Of a stretch of 64,000 bases of DNA, positions 8,497 through 16,749 are shown piece by piece (within the stretch, counting starts at the first letter, position 1; each line of letters starts with the position of its first letter). The notes under the pieces are model-generated. The model ran no database searches and was not told where the DNA came from. It was given only the letters and a program-made list of their open reading frames with translations. Source of the stretch: Mayfieldus sp038317345 (GTDB lineage Bacteria; Actinomycetota; Thermoleophilia; Solirubrobacterales; 70-9); assembly GCA_038317345.1 (NCBI GenBank), contig JBBQBH010000009.1:1-64000 (forward strand), given 5' to 3'. A program made the translations under genes and the position numbers.

Positions 8497-8586
8497 CCGG
8501 TTCAGCGTCCGTTCAGGGTTCGTCCGTCTACATCCACATCGATCCAACTGCGTCGCCAAAACTGTAGCCCATAACTTGACCACCCG
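8497..8586 (-). promoter_or_regulatory. Conserved upstream non-coding block, copy A
   Basis: About 90 bases lying 90-180 bases upstream of the operon at 6515-8406. It aligns at roughly three-quarters identity with 18594-18681, which lies upstream of the IPT-repeat gene. Shared phrases on the + strand are ccggttcagc, cgtccgtctac, catcga, ctgtagcc and ataa. No shared reading frame is preserved across the two copies. Because both downstream units encode proteins with the same C-terminal domain, a common promoter or regulator-binding region is the likely meaning. Remaining sequence between 8407 and 8664 shows no gene. Confidence 0.45.
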
Positions 8587-8664
8587 AGCCCTGCAACGCC
8601 CTTCTCCATCGTCGATTTTGGGGTTGTACGAGCCCAGTAAGGGATGTTCCGTCCCGCTACGGAG

Positions 8665-9129
8665 CTATCTGCTGCGGGATCGCGAAGCGCTTCGAGACTT
8701 GGTTCGCCTGGCGGTTGAGCGAGCCGCCGGCTTGCGGCTTGCGGCGGTTGAGCGTTTCGCCGCCTTGCGGCCTGCACCCTTACGGCTCGGCGCTTTCGCC
8801 TTCGCCTTCGCCTTTGGCTTCGAGGAGCGCGCCAGCCGCTTTTGCAACTGCTCGATGTCGCGCTCGAGGGCCTTGCTGAGCTTGCCGCTGTCGCGCCGAG
8901 CGTCGCGGACGAACCGCTGGAGGTTCTTGTAGAGGCCTTTTCCGCCTGCGCCGACGTCCTTGCTCAAGTCCTTGCGCAGCGCAGTCAGCGCATCCTGAGC
9001 CGCATCGAGCGACTTGTTGAGGCGATTGATCGCGGCTGGCTGCTTCGCGGCTGGGCGCTTCTTACTTGCGGCTGGGCGCTTTCGCGTCGCGCCGCTACGG
9101 CGGGATGCGGCTTTCTTTGCAGGGGGCAT
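8665..9129 (-). CDS. Histone H1-like basic protein
   Basis: This 154-residue protein has a sandwich layout. Residues 1-32 are Lys/Arg/Ala-rich (KKAASRRSGATRKRPAASKK). Residues 33-98 form an amphipathic, coiled-coil-like helical segment. The last 55 residues are again Lys/Arg/Ala/Ser-rich (KAKAKAKAPSRK). Lysine-alanine tails of this sort occur in bacterial H1-like proteins and actinobacterial HU C-terminal extensions and bind DNA nonspecifically. A good GAGGAG site precedes the ATG at 9129. DNA compaction is the likely role, but no HU fold is present. Confidence 0.65.
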   Translation of the reverse strand: MPPAKKAASRRSGATRKRPAASKKRPAAKQPAAINRLNKSLDAAQDALTALRKDLSKDVGAGGKGLYKNLQRFVRDARRDSGKLSKALERDIEQLQKRLARSSKPKAKAKAKAPSRKGAGRKAAKRSTAASRKPAARSTARRTKSRSASRSRSR

Positions 9130-9321
9130 GGAGCACTCTCCTCGGATCGTTGTTCGATTGCTCGGCGGAGCCTATTGCGATCGCGGCCACTACCGAACTC
9201 CCATGCCATACGCAAGAGAGGCCAACGGAGTCGCGGACCGCGACATGATGCGCCCGATCGTGATCATGTCGATGCAACTTGAACCGTTCATGAGCTAGCT
9301 CCGTGAGCGCCTAGGAGTACA

Positions 9322-10023
9322 GTGAGCGACCTGGCCTCCGACCCGCCGGCTCAGAACTCGTCGCCTCCGAAGGCGCACCCGCCTACGAAGGCGCACCCGA
9401 AGGGCTGGCGCGTGGATCCGGCGCCCGACGGTCGCGGAGCCCCGCCCGAGTCCAAGCCGCCGATGATCCCGCGGAACAGGGCGTTCATCGTAATCCTGCT
9501 TGGGCTGCTGGTGGTGAACCTCGTGATCTCGTTCGTCACCGGCGGCCCGCCCGGGCGCGAGCGGGTGCCCTACCAGCCCTTCTTCGTCGACCAGGTCGAG
9601 GCCGGCAACGTCAGCGAGATCAGCTCGCAGGAGGACTCCATCGAGGGCGACCTGAAGCGCGAGGCCACCTACAACCCGCCCGGCGACGCCAAGCCGGTGA
9701 CGGTGACGAACTTCAAGACCCAGATTCCGGCCTTCATCTCTCACGCCGAGCTCACGAAGCTGCTCGACCGGCCGGGCATCGTCATCAACGCCGAGGCGCC
9801 GGACTCGGGCCGCTCGCTGTTGGCCACACTCCTGCTCGGCTTCCTTCCGACGATCCTGCTGGTGGGATTCTTCATCTGGATTTTCCGCCGCCAGTCGGGT
9901 GCCGGCGGGGGCGGCGTGCTCGGCGGCTTCGGCCGCTCCACGGCGCGACGGGTGAAGCCCGGCGAGCAGGAGCGAGTCACGTTCGACGACGTGGCCGGGA
10001 TCGACGAGGCCGAGGACGAGTGA
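9322..10023 (+). CDS. ftsH: FtsH protease, N-terminal membrane part (frame-broken)
   Basis: This is the first 233 residues of an ATP-dependent zinc metalloprotease FtsH, which degrades membrane and regulatory proteins. Visible features are a Pro/Lys-rich cytoplasmic tip, TM1 (FIVILLGLLVVNLVISFV, about 54-71), a periplasmic loop, TM2 (about 170-195), a Gly-rich linker, and the conserved VTFDDVAGIDEAEDE that leads into the AAA+ domain. A TGA then interrupts the frame; the AAA+ domain resumes at 10028 in another frame. GTG start at 9322 with AGGAG upstream. The expected Leu-X residues between DE and EVVDFL are missing, consistent with a small deletion. Confidence 0.85.
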   Translation: MSDLASDPPAQNSSPPKAHPPTKAHPKGWRVDPAPDGRGAPPESKPPMIPRNRAFIVILLGLLVVNLVISFVTGGPPGRERVPYQPFFVDQVEAGNVSEISSQEDSIEGDLKREATYNPPGDAKPVTVTNFKTQIPAFISHAELTKLLDRPGIVINAEAPDSGRSLLATLLLGFLPTILLVGFFIWIFRRQSGAGGGGVLGGFGRSTARRVKPGEQERVTFDDVAGIDEAEDE

Positions 10024-10027
10024 GGTC

Positions 10028-11338
10028 GTGGACTTCCTCAAGAATCCGCAGCGCTACACGAAGCTCGGCGCCCGGGTCCCGCGCGGCGTGCTGCTCTATG
10101 GCCCGCCCGGGTCGGGCAAGACGCTGCTTGCCCGCGCGGTCGCGGGCGAGGCGGACGCCGCCTTCTTTTCCCTATCGGCTTCGGAGTTCGTGGAGGCGAT
10201 CGTGGGCGTGGGCGCCTCGCGCGTGCGCGACCTGTTCAAGCAGGCCAAGGAGGCGGCCCCCGCGATCGTCTTCATCGACGAGCTGGACGCGATCGGCCGC
10301 TCGCGATCGGGCAACGTGGGCGGGATCAGCGGCGGCCACGACGAGCGCGAGCAGACGCTCAACCAGATCCTCACCGAGATGGATGGCTTCGAGGCCGGCA
10401 CGAACGTCATCGTCCTGGGGGCGACGAACCGCCCCGAGGTCCTCGATCCGGCGCTCTTGCGCCCTGGACGCTTCGACCGCCGCATCGCCGTCAACCCGCC
10501 CGACCGTAACGGCCGCGTCGCGATCCTCAAGATCCATACCCGATCGGTGCCGCTGGCGCCCGACGTCGACCTCGACCGCATCGCCTCCTCGACGCCGGGC
10601 GCGACCGGCGCCGACATCGCCCTGTTCGTCAACGAGGCGGCGCTATTCGCCGCGCGGCGCGATCACACCTCCGTGGAGCAGCGGGACTTCACCGACGCGA
10701 TCGAGAAGACCCTGCTCGGCGCCGAGCGCCAGGTGCTGATGACGGATGCGGATCGCGAACGCACCGCCTACCACGAATCCGGCCACGCGCTGGTCGGCAT
10801 GCTCACCCCCGGCGCCGACCCGGTGCGGAAGATCTCGATCATCCCGCGCGGCCAGGCGCTGGGCGTCACGCTCGCCACCCCCGAGGGCGACCGCTTCAAC
10901 TACGCCCGCGACGATCTGATCGGGCAGATCAAGGTCGCGCTCGGCGGAAGGGCGGCGGAGAAGATCGTCTTCGGCGACATCACCACGGGCGCGGAGTCAG
11001 ACATCCAGAACCTCACGCAAACCGCCCGCGGGATGGTGGGCCGCTGGGGAATGAGCGACGCGATCGGCCCGATCGCGGTCACAGATGGCCGCCAGGACGG
11101 CCCACTGCTGCCGGGCTCGGTCCCGGCCTCGCCCCTGACCCAGCAGCTGGTCGACGAGGAGGTACGGAGAATTGTCGAGGGCGCCGAGCAGGACGTGATC
11201 AAACTGCTCGAGGGCGAGCGCGGGCGGCTCGATGCCCTGGCCCACGCGCTGCTGGAGCGGGAGACCCTCGACCAACCGGAGGCCTACGAGGTCGCAGGCG
11301 TGGAGTCGTCCGAGGCCGTACCCACGGGAACCACGTAG
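10028..11338 (+). CDS. ftsH: FtsH protease, AAA+ and M41 peptidase part (frame-broken)
   Basis: This is the remaining 436 residues of FtsH. It contains Walker A GPPGSGKT, Walker B IVFIDELDAIG, the second-region-of-homology arginines in ALLRPGRFDRRI, the zinc site HESGH, and the third-ligand region around TTGAESDIQNLTQ. All catalytic residues are intact. The frame can start at GTG 10028, seven bases after the upstream TGA, so reinitiation could yield a separate soluble AAA+ protease. Equally, the break may be a consensus error. The join falls exactly between the membrane linker and the ATPase. Confidence 0.85.
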   Translation: MDFLKNPQRYTKLGARVPRGVLLYGPPGSGKTLLARAVAGEADAAFFSLSASEFVEAIVGVGASRVRDLFKQAKEAAPAIVFIDELDAIGRSRSGNVGGISGGHDEREQTLNQILTEMDGFEAGTNVIVLGATNRPEVLDPALLRPGRFDRRIAVNPPDRNGRVAILKIHTRSVPLAPDVDLDRIASSTPGATGADIALFVNEAALFAARRDHTSVEQRDFTDAIEKTLLGAERQVLMTDADRERTAYHESGHALVGMLTPGADPVRKISIIPRGQALGVTLATPEGDRFNYARDDLIGQIKVALGGRAAEKIVFGDITTGAESDIQNLTQTARGMVGRWGMSDAIGPIAVTDGRQDGPLLPGSVPASPLTQQLVDEEVRRIVEGAEQDVIKLLEGERGRLDALAHALLERETLDQPEAYEVAGVESSEAVPTGTT

Positions 11339-11375
11339 TGGGCGACCGGCTGTAAGTCCGCTGGATTCGTCTTCG

Positions 11376-12428
11376 ATGATTAGTTTCTGCCGGCCACATA
11401 CAGCCGCGAGGGCGGGCAAACGAATCGGCGGAGTGCTGGCCGCGGGGGCTGCCTTGCTCTACCTCCTCGGATGCGGGAGTTCGGGCTCGCCGGCGCCGAT
11501 TGTGAAATGCAACGGCAGCGCCTCCCTCTGTGACCGACCTTTGAACGACGTCGCCTTTGCCGCGACCCATAACTCCTACGCGGGAGCTGACGTTCCGGGT
11601 TGGCACTTTCCCGAGCAGGAAGTTGGGATATCGGAGCAGCTGAAGGACGAAATCCGCGGCCTCTGGATCGACGCCTACTACGGGATTCCGGGGAAGCGCG
11701 TCTACACCGATACCTCGAAGATCGATCCAGCCCTCCACGCCGAGCTGACACAGCAGCTCGGCCCGAAGCTGACCGCCACCGCAGACCAGATCCGCAGGCG
11801 GATCTCGAAGCCCAAAGACGAGGCTCCGCGAATCTACCTGTGTCACGGCTACTGCGAGTTGGGGGCAGTCGACGGGCTTGACGCCATGACCGACATCAAG
11901 CGTTTTCTCGATCAGAACCCAGACGAGGTCCTGATCATCGACATCGAGGACTACGTCGAGCCGAAGGACATGGTCGACCTGCTCAAGAAGAGCGGGCTTG
12001 CCGACTATGCCTACCGAGGACCGATCGGCCCTCCTTGGCCGACCCTGCGGCAGATGATCAATAGGGGCCAGCGTGTCCTGATCATGGCCGAGCACCGAAC
12101 CGGCGCAGCCGACTGGTACTTCCCCGCCTACCGGCTATTCCAAGAGACGCCATTCAGCTTTCACCGCCCCTCGCAGATGAGCTGTGATCCCAATCGCGGC
12201 AAGCCCTCGAACTCCTTGTTTTTGATCAACAACTGGATCAGCACCGATCCCAAACCTCTGCCGGTCAACGCAAAGATCGTCAACAACTATGCCTTCCTTC
12301 TGCACCGAGCCCGGCAATGCGAGAAACAGCGCGGGCTGCTGCCGAACGTGGTCGCCGTTGACTTCTATCGCGAAGGCAATCTGAGCAAGGTGATTGGGAC
12401 GTTGAATCGGGGCCGCGCCAATCCTTGA
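11376..12428 (+). CDS. PI-PLC-like phosphodiesterase lipoprotein
   Basis: This 350-residue protein begins with a lipoprotein signal: basic region, GGVLAAGAALLYLLGC with the lipobox cysteine near residue 33. The mature part has the phosphatidylinositol-phospholipase-C X-domain pattern: FAATHNSYAG (first catalytic His), GLWIDAYYG, a CHGYCELG segment, and VLIIDIEDYV. Members of this superfamily cleave phosphodiester bonds in phosphoinositide or glycerophosphodiester substrates. It is probably anchored on the outer face of the membrane. An upstream in-frame start at 11232 would overlap ftsH and remove the signal peptide, so ATG 11376 is preferred. Confidence 0.75.
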   Translation: MISFCRPHTAARAGKRIGGVLAAGAALLYLLGCGSSGSPAPIVKCNGSASLCDRPLNDVAFAATHNSYAGADVPGWHFPEQEVGISEQLKDEIRGLWIDAYYGIPGKRVYTDTSKIDPALHAELTQQLGPKLTATADQIRRRISKPKDEAPRIYLCHGYCELGAVDGLDAMTDIKRFLDQNPDEVLIIDIEDYVEPKDMVDLLKKSGLADYAYRGPIGPPWPTLRQMINRGQRVLIMAEHRTGAADWYFPAYRLFQETPFSFHRPSQMSCDPNRGKPSNSLFLINNWISTDPKPLPVNAKIVNNYAFLLHRARQCEKQRGLLPNVVAVDFYREGNLSKVIGTLNRGRANP

Positions 12429-12538
12429 TCGCGGCTGCGCTCGTTTACTTGCCTCGAAGTACCAGCGGCGGGCGTAGCGGCCACTTGAACCGGGGGTGTG
12501 AAGGCGGGGGACCGCCGCGGAGGTGCCGGGGACCCAGA

Positions 12539-14104
12539 GTGCCGCTGCCGCTGCTCGCATTGGGGCTGGTTGGGCTCTTGGTCTCCCTCCCCGGCTGCGG
12601 CTCGAGCCATCCCGGGCGCCCCAACATCGTCGTGATCCAGCTCGACGACCAGGATCTCTACGACATCGGAGCCGCCTATCGAAGCCGATCGGGCCGGACG
12701 GTCAGGGTGCTTCCGAACATTCACCGGCTGATGGTCGACGCCGGGGTGACCTTCAGCCGCTACTACGTGTCGGTGCCGGTCTGCTGCCCGTCGCGAGCGG
12801 CACTGCTCACCGGCCGCTACGCGCGCAACAACCGGGTCTTCACCAACGTCGGCGCGATCGGTGGGTTCGATGCATTCCGGCGCCACGACCTGCACGCCAA
12901 CGTCGCGGTATGGCTGCAAAAGGCTGGTTATCGCACTATCCACGTAGGCAAGTTCCTCAACGGCTACAGCTCGAGGCCGGCGACGGTGCCGCCCGGCTGG
13001 AGCGACTGGCAGACCCTCGCGACCGACCCTTCGACCTCGTTCTACTACGGCTACCGGTTCAATGACAACGGCCGCATCACGCGGCTCTACGGTGATCGCA
13101 GCTACCGGGCAGTGGATCCGGCCGGATGTCCACGCCGCTCCCCGAGTCGCTGCAAATACGTCACCGACGTTCTCACCGCCAAGGCGTTGCGGGCGCTGCG
13201 AACGAGCCCGGCGAGCAAACCGTTCTATCTGCAGGTCGACTACACGGCACCGCACGTCGACGACCATGGGCCGATCGGACCGCCCCCTCCACCCCGATAT
13301 CTGCACAGCCTCGCGGGCATAAAGGCGCCCCGTTCACCCGCCTTCAACGAGGCCGATGTCTCAGACAAGCTCTCCTACGTGCGCCGTACGCCGCCGCTGG
13401 ACTCCAATGACGTCCATAGGGTCGATGTTCGCTACGAGGCGCGCTTGGAGTCCGAACGAGCCGTCGACGACGGGCTCGGCGCGATGATCGGGATGCTGCG
13501 GCGGCTCGGCCGACTGCCGAACACCTACGTGTTCCTGACCTCCGACAACGGCTACTTCCAGGGAGAGCACCGCTTCGCGACCGGCAAGTTCCTGCCCTAC
13601 GAGACCGCAAACCACATGCCGTTGGTGGTTCGCGGACCCGGCATCCCCACGGGACAGCGGTCCGACGCGCCCAGCGCCAACGTCGATCTCGCCCCCACTT
13701 TCCTGCAGATCTCAGGCGGGCGCCCGACGAGGCCCCTCGACGGCCAATCGCTGCTCCACTACGCGCGCGACCCTGCGCTTCAATCGCGACGGGCGGTGCT
13801 GCTCGAGGACTTCACCAAAGCGCCGCGCCAGACCGCCGGGCGCTCCTTCGGTCCCCCCTCCTCCCGCGTCCCCCACGCCTACACGGGGATCCGGGTAGGG
13901 CCCTACAAGTTCATCCAGTACGCCACTGGGGAGCGGGAGCTCTACAACCTCAAACGAGATCCCTACGAGCTGCAATCGCTAGCCGTGAACCCGCGCTACC
14001 ACAACGTCGTTGCCTGGCTGGCCGCGCGGCTGAGGGCGCTGGCCGCCTGCAGCGGCGCTTCGTGCCGGCGGCCGGTCGCGCGGATTCCCCGGCCGCAGCC
14101 CTGA
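12539..14104 (+). CDS. Arylsulfatase family lipoprotein
   Basis: A 521-residue sulfatase. The formylglycine motif CxPxR is present as VCCPSRAALLTGRY. Metal-binding regions are IQLDDQD near the N-terminus and FLTSDNGYFQGEH later; HVGKFLNGY is also typical. A hydrophobic segment (LALGLVGLLVSLPGCGSS) gives a lipoprotein signal. It would hydrolyse sulfate esters outside the cell if a formylglycine-generating enzyme is present elsewhere. GTG 12539 puts the signal at the N-terminus; a TTG at 12425 would overlap the previous stop (TTGA) and add 38 residues. It follows the PI-PLC-like lipoprotein in the same direction, and both are predicted surface phospho- or sulfo-ester hydrolases. Confidence 0.85.
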   Translation: MPLPLLALGLVGLLVSLPGCGSSHPGRPNIVVIQLDDQDLYDIGAAYRSRSGRTVRVLPNIHRLMVDAGVTFSRYYVSVPVCCPSRAALLTGRYARNNRVFTNVGAIGGFDAFRRHDLHANVAVWLQKAGYRTIHVGKFLNGYSSRPATVPPGWSDWQTLATDPSTSFYYGYRFNDNGRITRLYGDRSYRAVDPAGCPRRSPSRCKYVTDVLTAKALRALRTSPASKPFYLQVDYTAPHVDDHGPIGPPPPPRYLHSLAGIKAPRSPAFNEADVSDKLSYVRRTPPLDSNDVHRVDVRYEARLESERAVDDGLGAMIGMLRRLGRLPNTYVFLTSDNGYFQGEHRFATGKFLPYETANHMPLVVRGPGIPTGQRSDAPSANVDLAPTFLQISGGRPTRPLDGQSLLHYARDPALQSRRAVLLEDFTKAPRQTAGRSFGPPSSRVPHAYTGIRVGPYKFIQYATGERELYNLKRDPYELQSLAVNPRYHNVVAWLAARLRALAACSGASCRRPVARIPRPQP

Positions 14105-14125
14105 GCGTCAGCTCAGTGTTCCGGC

Positions 14126-14863
14126 TCAGTCCGGGTACTCGTCCTTCCGCCACGCGCGGGGCTCGGCGGCCTGGGCCTTCGGCGTGCGGTCGAGCAGGAA
14201 GCTGTAGTACGGCGCGACGAACGGGTCGGACGCCATCACCGTGTAGGTGTGGTAGACGGTCCCGTTCTCGCGCGCGAACGCGATCCAGCTCGGGCCCTCA
14301 CGCAGGCCGTCCTTGAGCTCGGCCCCGACCTGCCGCGACCACTCCTTGAGCCAGTCGGGCGGGTTTTCGATCATCTCCTTCACATCGGGGATCTGATGTG
14401 CCTGCTCCTCGGTCATCGCGAGGCCGAAATCGAATGGGAAGTCGCTCTCGAAGGTGGAGACGTAGGGGAACTGCCAGCCCATCCGCTGCTTGTAGGCGGC
14501 CAGCCGATCAATCGGCGCCCGCGAGAAGCAAATCAGGGTCACGTCGCGGTGGTTCAAATGGACGAGCGAACCGTCGAGACCGTCCCCAAGGTTGGTGCAG
14601 CCGGGGCACGCACCGACTTCGTAATCAGGGCCATACATGATGTTGTAGGCGAGGAGCTGTGAGCGGCCGTCAAAGAGCTCGGCCAGGGTCTTTTTGCCGT
14701 CCTCGGTGTCGAACTCATACTCCTTCTCCACGGGTACCCACGGGAGCTCGAGTCGCTTCCTCTTGATCTCCTGGTTTTGCTCCGCCTGCTCGGCCTCGAG
14801 CTTCGCCAGCTCGTCCCGGGCCGCTTGCCATTCCTCGCGGGTGCCTATCGCGTGCTCAGGCAT
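14126..14863 (-). CDS. DUF899 thioredoxin-like protein
   Basis: This 245-residue protein is of the DUF899 family, which has a thioredoxin-like fold. Recognisable are the N-terminal EWQAARDELAKLEAE helix, PWVPVEKEYEFDTEDGKKTL, the redox-site-like CPGCT within MYGPDYEVGACPGC, and the C-terminal TYTVMASDPFVAPYYSFLLD. The CxxC suggests a disulfide or peroxiredoxin-like role, but the family has no settled activity known to me. Cytoplasmic. A strong AGGAGG site lies eight bases before the ATG at 14863. Confidence 0.8.
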   Translation of the reverse strand: MPEHAIGTREEWQAARDELAKLEAEQAEQNQEIKRKRLELPWVPVEKEYEFDTEDGKKTLAELFDGRSQLLAYNIMYGPDYEVGACPGCTNLGDGLDGSLVHLNHRDVTLICFSRAPIDRLAAYKQRMGWQFPYVSTFESDFPFDFGLAMTEEQAHQIPDVKEMIENPPDWLKEWSRQVGAELKDGLREGPSWIAFARENGTVYHTYTVMASDPFVAPYYSFLLDRTPKAQAAEPRAWRKDEYPD

Positions 14864-14978
14864 CTCATCACCCTCCTGTCTCGAGCTCGGTATCTCCCGG
14901 CGCGATCGAATCCGAAAGCCAGTCGGACGCTACCGGGTCACAAAATGAGACCGGCGGCGGCGCGGAAACTCATCGCAG

Positions 14979-15033
14979 GGCCCCAGCCGAGCGACTTTGG
15001 GTGTCGATGCGTCGGTACCAAAGCGGTACCACG
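14979..15033. repeat. Truncated integration scar (scar 0) with paired CGGTACCA sites
   Basis: This stretch repeats the end of the tRNA-Pro-derived scar at 18990-19022 (ccccagccgagcga then tttgggtgt) and, 20 bases on, the same pair of direct CGGTACCA repeats (15013 and 15024, 11 apart). The T-arm part of the tRNA fragment is missing. It looks like the decayed left end of an element related to the one that left scar 2. It sits between the DUF899 gene and the desaturase gene. Confidence 0.5.
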
Positions 15034-15085
15034 CCAGTCCGAACGATGAGCGGGCCTGGCTGCGGCCGCCCGGTGGCCCATGGGG

Positions 15086-16147
15086 TTAGGCGTGATGGGG
15101 CTCGGTGCGGTGGGCGCTAACCTCGTTCCAGGTCAGCAGCCGTCCGCTCTGCTGATCGATCACCTTGAGCCGGATCGCGCGCAGCCCGTCGCCTATGGTC
15201 AGCACCGGGACGTCGTGGAAGATCGCGTTCTCGTCGTGGGCGCACTGGAGGTTGTAGTTGGGGACCTTCGCGTTGAGGTGATGGACGTGGTGCAGGCCGA
15301 TGCTCCCCGTGAAGAACTGCAGGACCCTGGGCAGGTCTAGGTAGGAGCTGCCGCGCAGCGCCGCGTCGGCGTAGCTCCAACCCTCTGAGCTCTCCCAGTA
15401 GACGTCCTCGAACTGGTGCTGCACGTAGAACATCCAGACGCCCACAGTGCCGGCGAGGACGGCCGTCGGCATCTGCACGAGGATCCACGCCTCAAAGCCG
15501 ACGAACCACCAGATCGCACCGATCCCGACCGCGAGCACGAGGTTGGTGGCGATCACGCTGCGTCGCTGACGCAGGCGCATCTTCCGCGACCAGAACCGGG
15601 GTCCGATGATCAGGGACCAGATCGGGCCTATACCGAACATCACCACCGGGTTGCGGAAGAGGCGATACCCGAGCCGCTGCCGCCAGGGCATGGCCTGGTA
15701 CTCGGTGACGGTGAGCGTCTGGACATCCCCGACGCCGCGCCGGTCGAGGTCGCCGGCGGTGCCGTGATGGACGGCGTGGTTGTGGCGCCAGTTCGCGAAC
15801 GGCTGGAAGACGAGAAACCCGGTGAGCCGGCCGAGCCACACGTTTCCCCGCTTCGTGGGCAAGAACGACCCGTGGGCGCAGTCGTGGAAGACGATGAAGG
15901 TCCGCATAAGGAAACCAGCGGCGGGCACCGCGAGGGCGAGCACGAGCAGGTAGGAGACCTCCAGCGCCAGGTACATCAACACGGATAGCACCAGATAAGG
16001 GAGAACGGACGTCGATATGTCCAGCAGGCTGCGGCGCAAACGCGGCTGGGCGTACGGAGCGAGGGCGTCGCGCCAGAAGGGCGGTTCCCTGCGCGGTTTC
16101 CCGCCGGTGGTATCGAGGTTCGCTGTGGCCGTTTCGCCCATCTTCAT
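15086..16147 (-). CDS. Membrane fatty acid desaturase
   Basis: This 353-residue integral membrane desaturase introduces double bonds into acyl chains using a diiron centre. The three histidine boxes are present: HDCAHGS, HNHAVHH and HHVHH. There are about four membrane segments in two pairs (around 47-85 and 195-245). The spacing resembles acyl-lipid omega-6/delta-12 desaturases, but regiospecificity cannot be read from sequence. Start ATG 16147, or ATG 16141 two codons later. It lies alone between two tRNA-Pro integration scars, so it may be horizontally acquired cargo. Confidence 0.85.
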   Translation of the reverse strand: MKMGETATANLDTTGGKPRREPPFWRDALAPYAQPRLRRSLLDISTSVLPYLVLSVLMYLALEVSYLLVLALAVPAAGFLMRTFIVFHDCAHGSFLPTKRGNVWLGRLTGFLVFQPFANWRHNHAVHHGTAGDLDRRGVGDVQTLTVTEYQAMPWRQRLGYRLFRNPVVMFGIGPIWSLIIGPRFWSRKMRLRQRRSVIATNLVLAVGIGAIWWFVGFEAWILVQMPTAVLAGTVGVWMFYVQHQFEDVYWESSEGWSYADAALRGSSYLDLPRVLQFFTGSIGLHHVHHLNAKVPNYNLQCAHDENAIFHDVPVLTIGDGLRAIRLKVIDQQSGRLLTWNEVSAHRTEPHHA

Positions 16148-16422
16148 CCTGCCAGTCCCATACCCGATCGCCTCGGCGCGGGGCTGGCGAGGCGATCACT
16201 TGCCATCCTAGACCCCGCGAGCTTCTCTGCGTGGAATGCCCGTTTCGAGGACACCTGAGCGCTGAGGTCGCAAGACTACGGCTCTACTCGGATCAGTCGC
16301 CGCGGCGGGCGCGCAGGGTTACGATGACGCACGGATGACCGTCGATGACCGGTGCGTCGAACAGCTGAAGGAACCGCTACGGGTCGCCGCGGACGGCGGG
16401 GGACGCAACTCCCGTGACACCT

Positions 16423-16571
16423 AGTCGGGGCGACTGGATTTGAACCAGCGACCTTTCGGCCCCAGCCGACGAGTTCGCGTTCAGCCCGAGTCGGTTCTCG
16501 CCTGCTCAGGCGTGATGAGCGCTGTTCAGGTCGGCTCAGTTCCTCTCAGATTGGACCCCGAATTGGACCCC
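16423..16571. repeat. tRNA-Pro 3'-half copy (scar 1) with paired TTGGACCCC sites
   Basis: Bases 16423-16469 repeat the 3' half of the tRNA-Pro gene at 20913-20986, from the acceptor through the anticodon loop, with one C missing from a C-run. The 5' half is absent, so this is not a tRNA gene. To its right lie two direct copies of TTGGACCCC (16551 and 16563), exactly 12 apart, as expected for arm-type sites of a tyrosine integrase. I read this as an attachment-site remnant. The rest of 16200-16749 has no gene that I can support; repeats of GATGAC at 16323, 16334 and 16344 are noted. Confidence 0.65.
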
Positions 16572-16749
16572 GTCACTGCGCGGGGTTTGCTTTTACCCAC
16601 AGAGTCCGGTTAGGTCGAAGCCCGGCCTGCCCGCCCGTCCTCAGCATCGAAGGCCCGCACGCCGACGGCACCTAGGGACGGGGTCGGCGTCCTCACCGGC
16701 ATCGCGATCGGACCCATGGCCCAAGCGGGCTTGCGCCCAGTTCGGCTGT

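Noticed and set aside
10015..10030. Programmed ribosomal frameshift in ftsH
   Set aside because: No slippery heptamer or downstream pseudoknot could be seen; a short deletion explains the break better.
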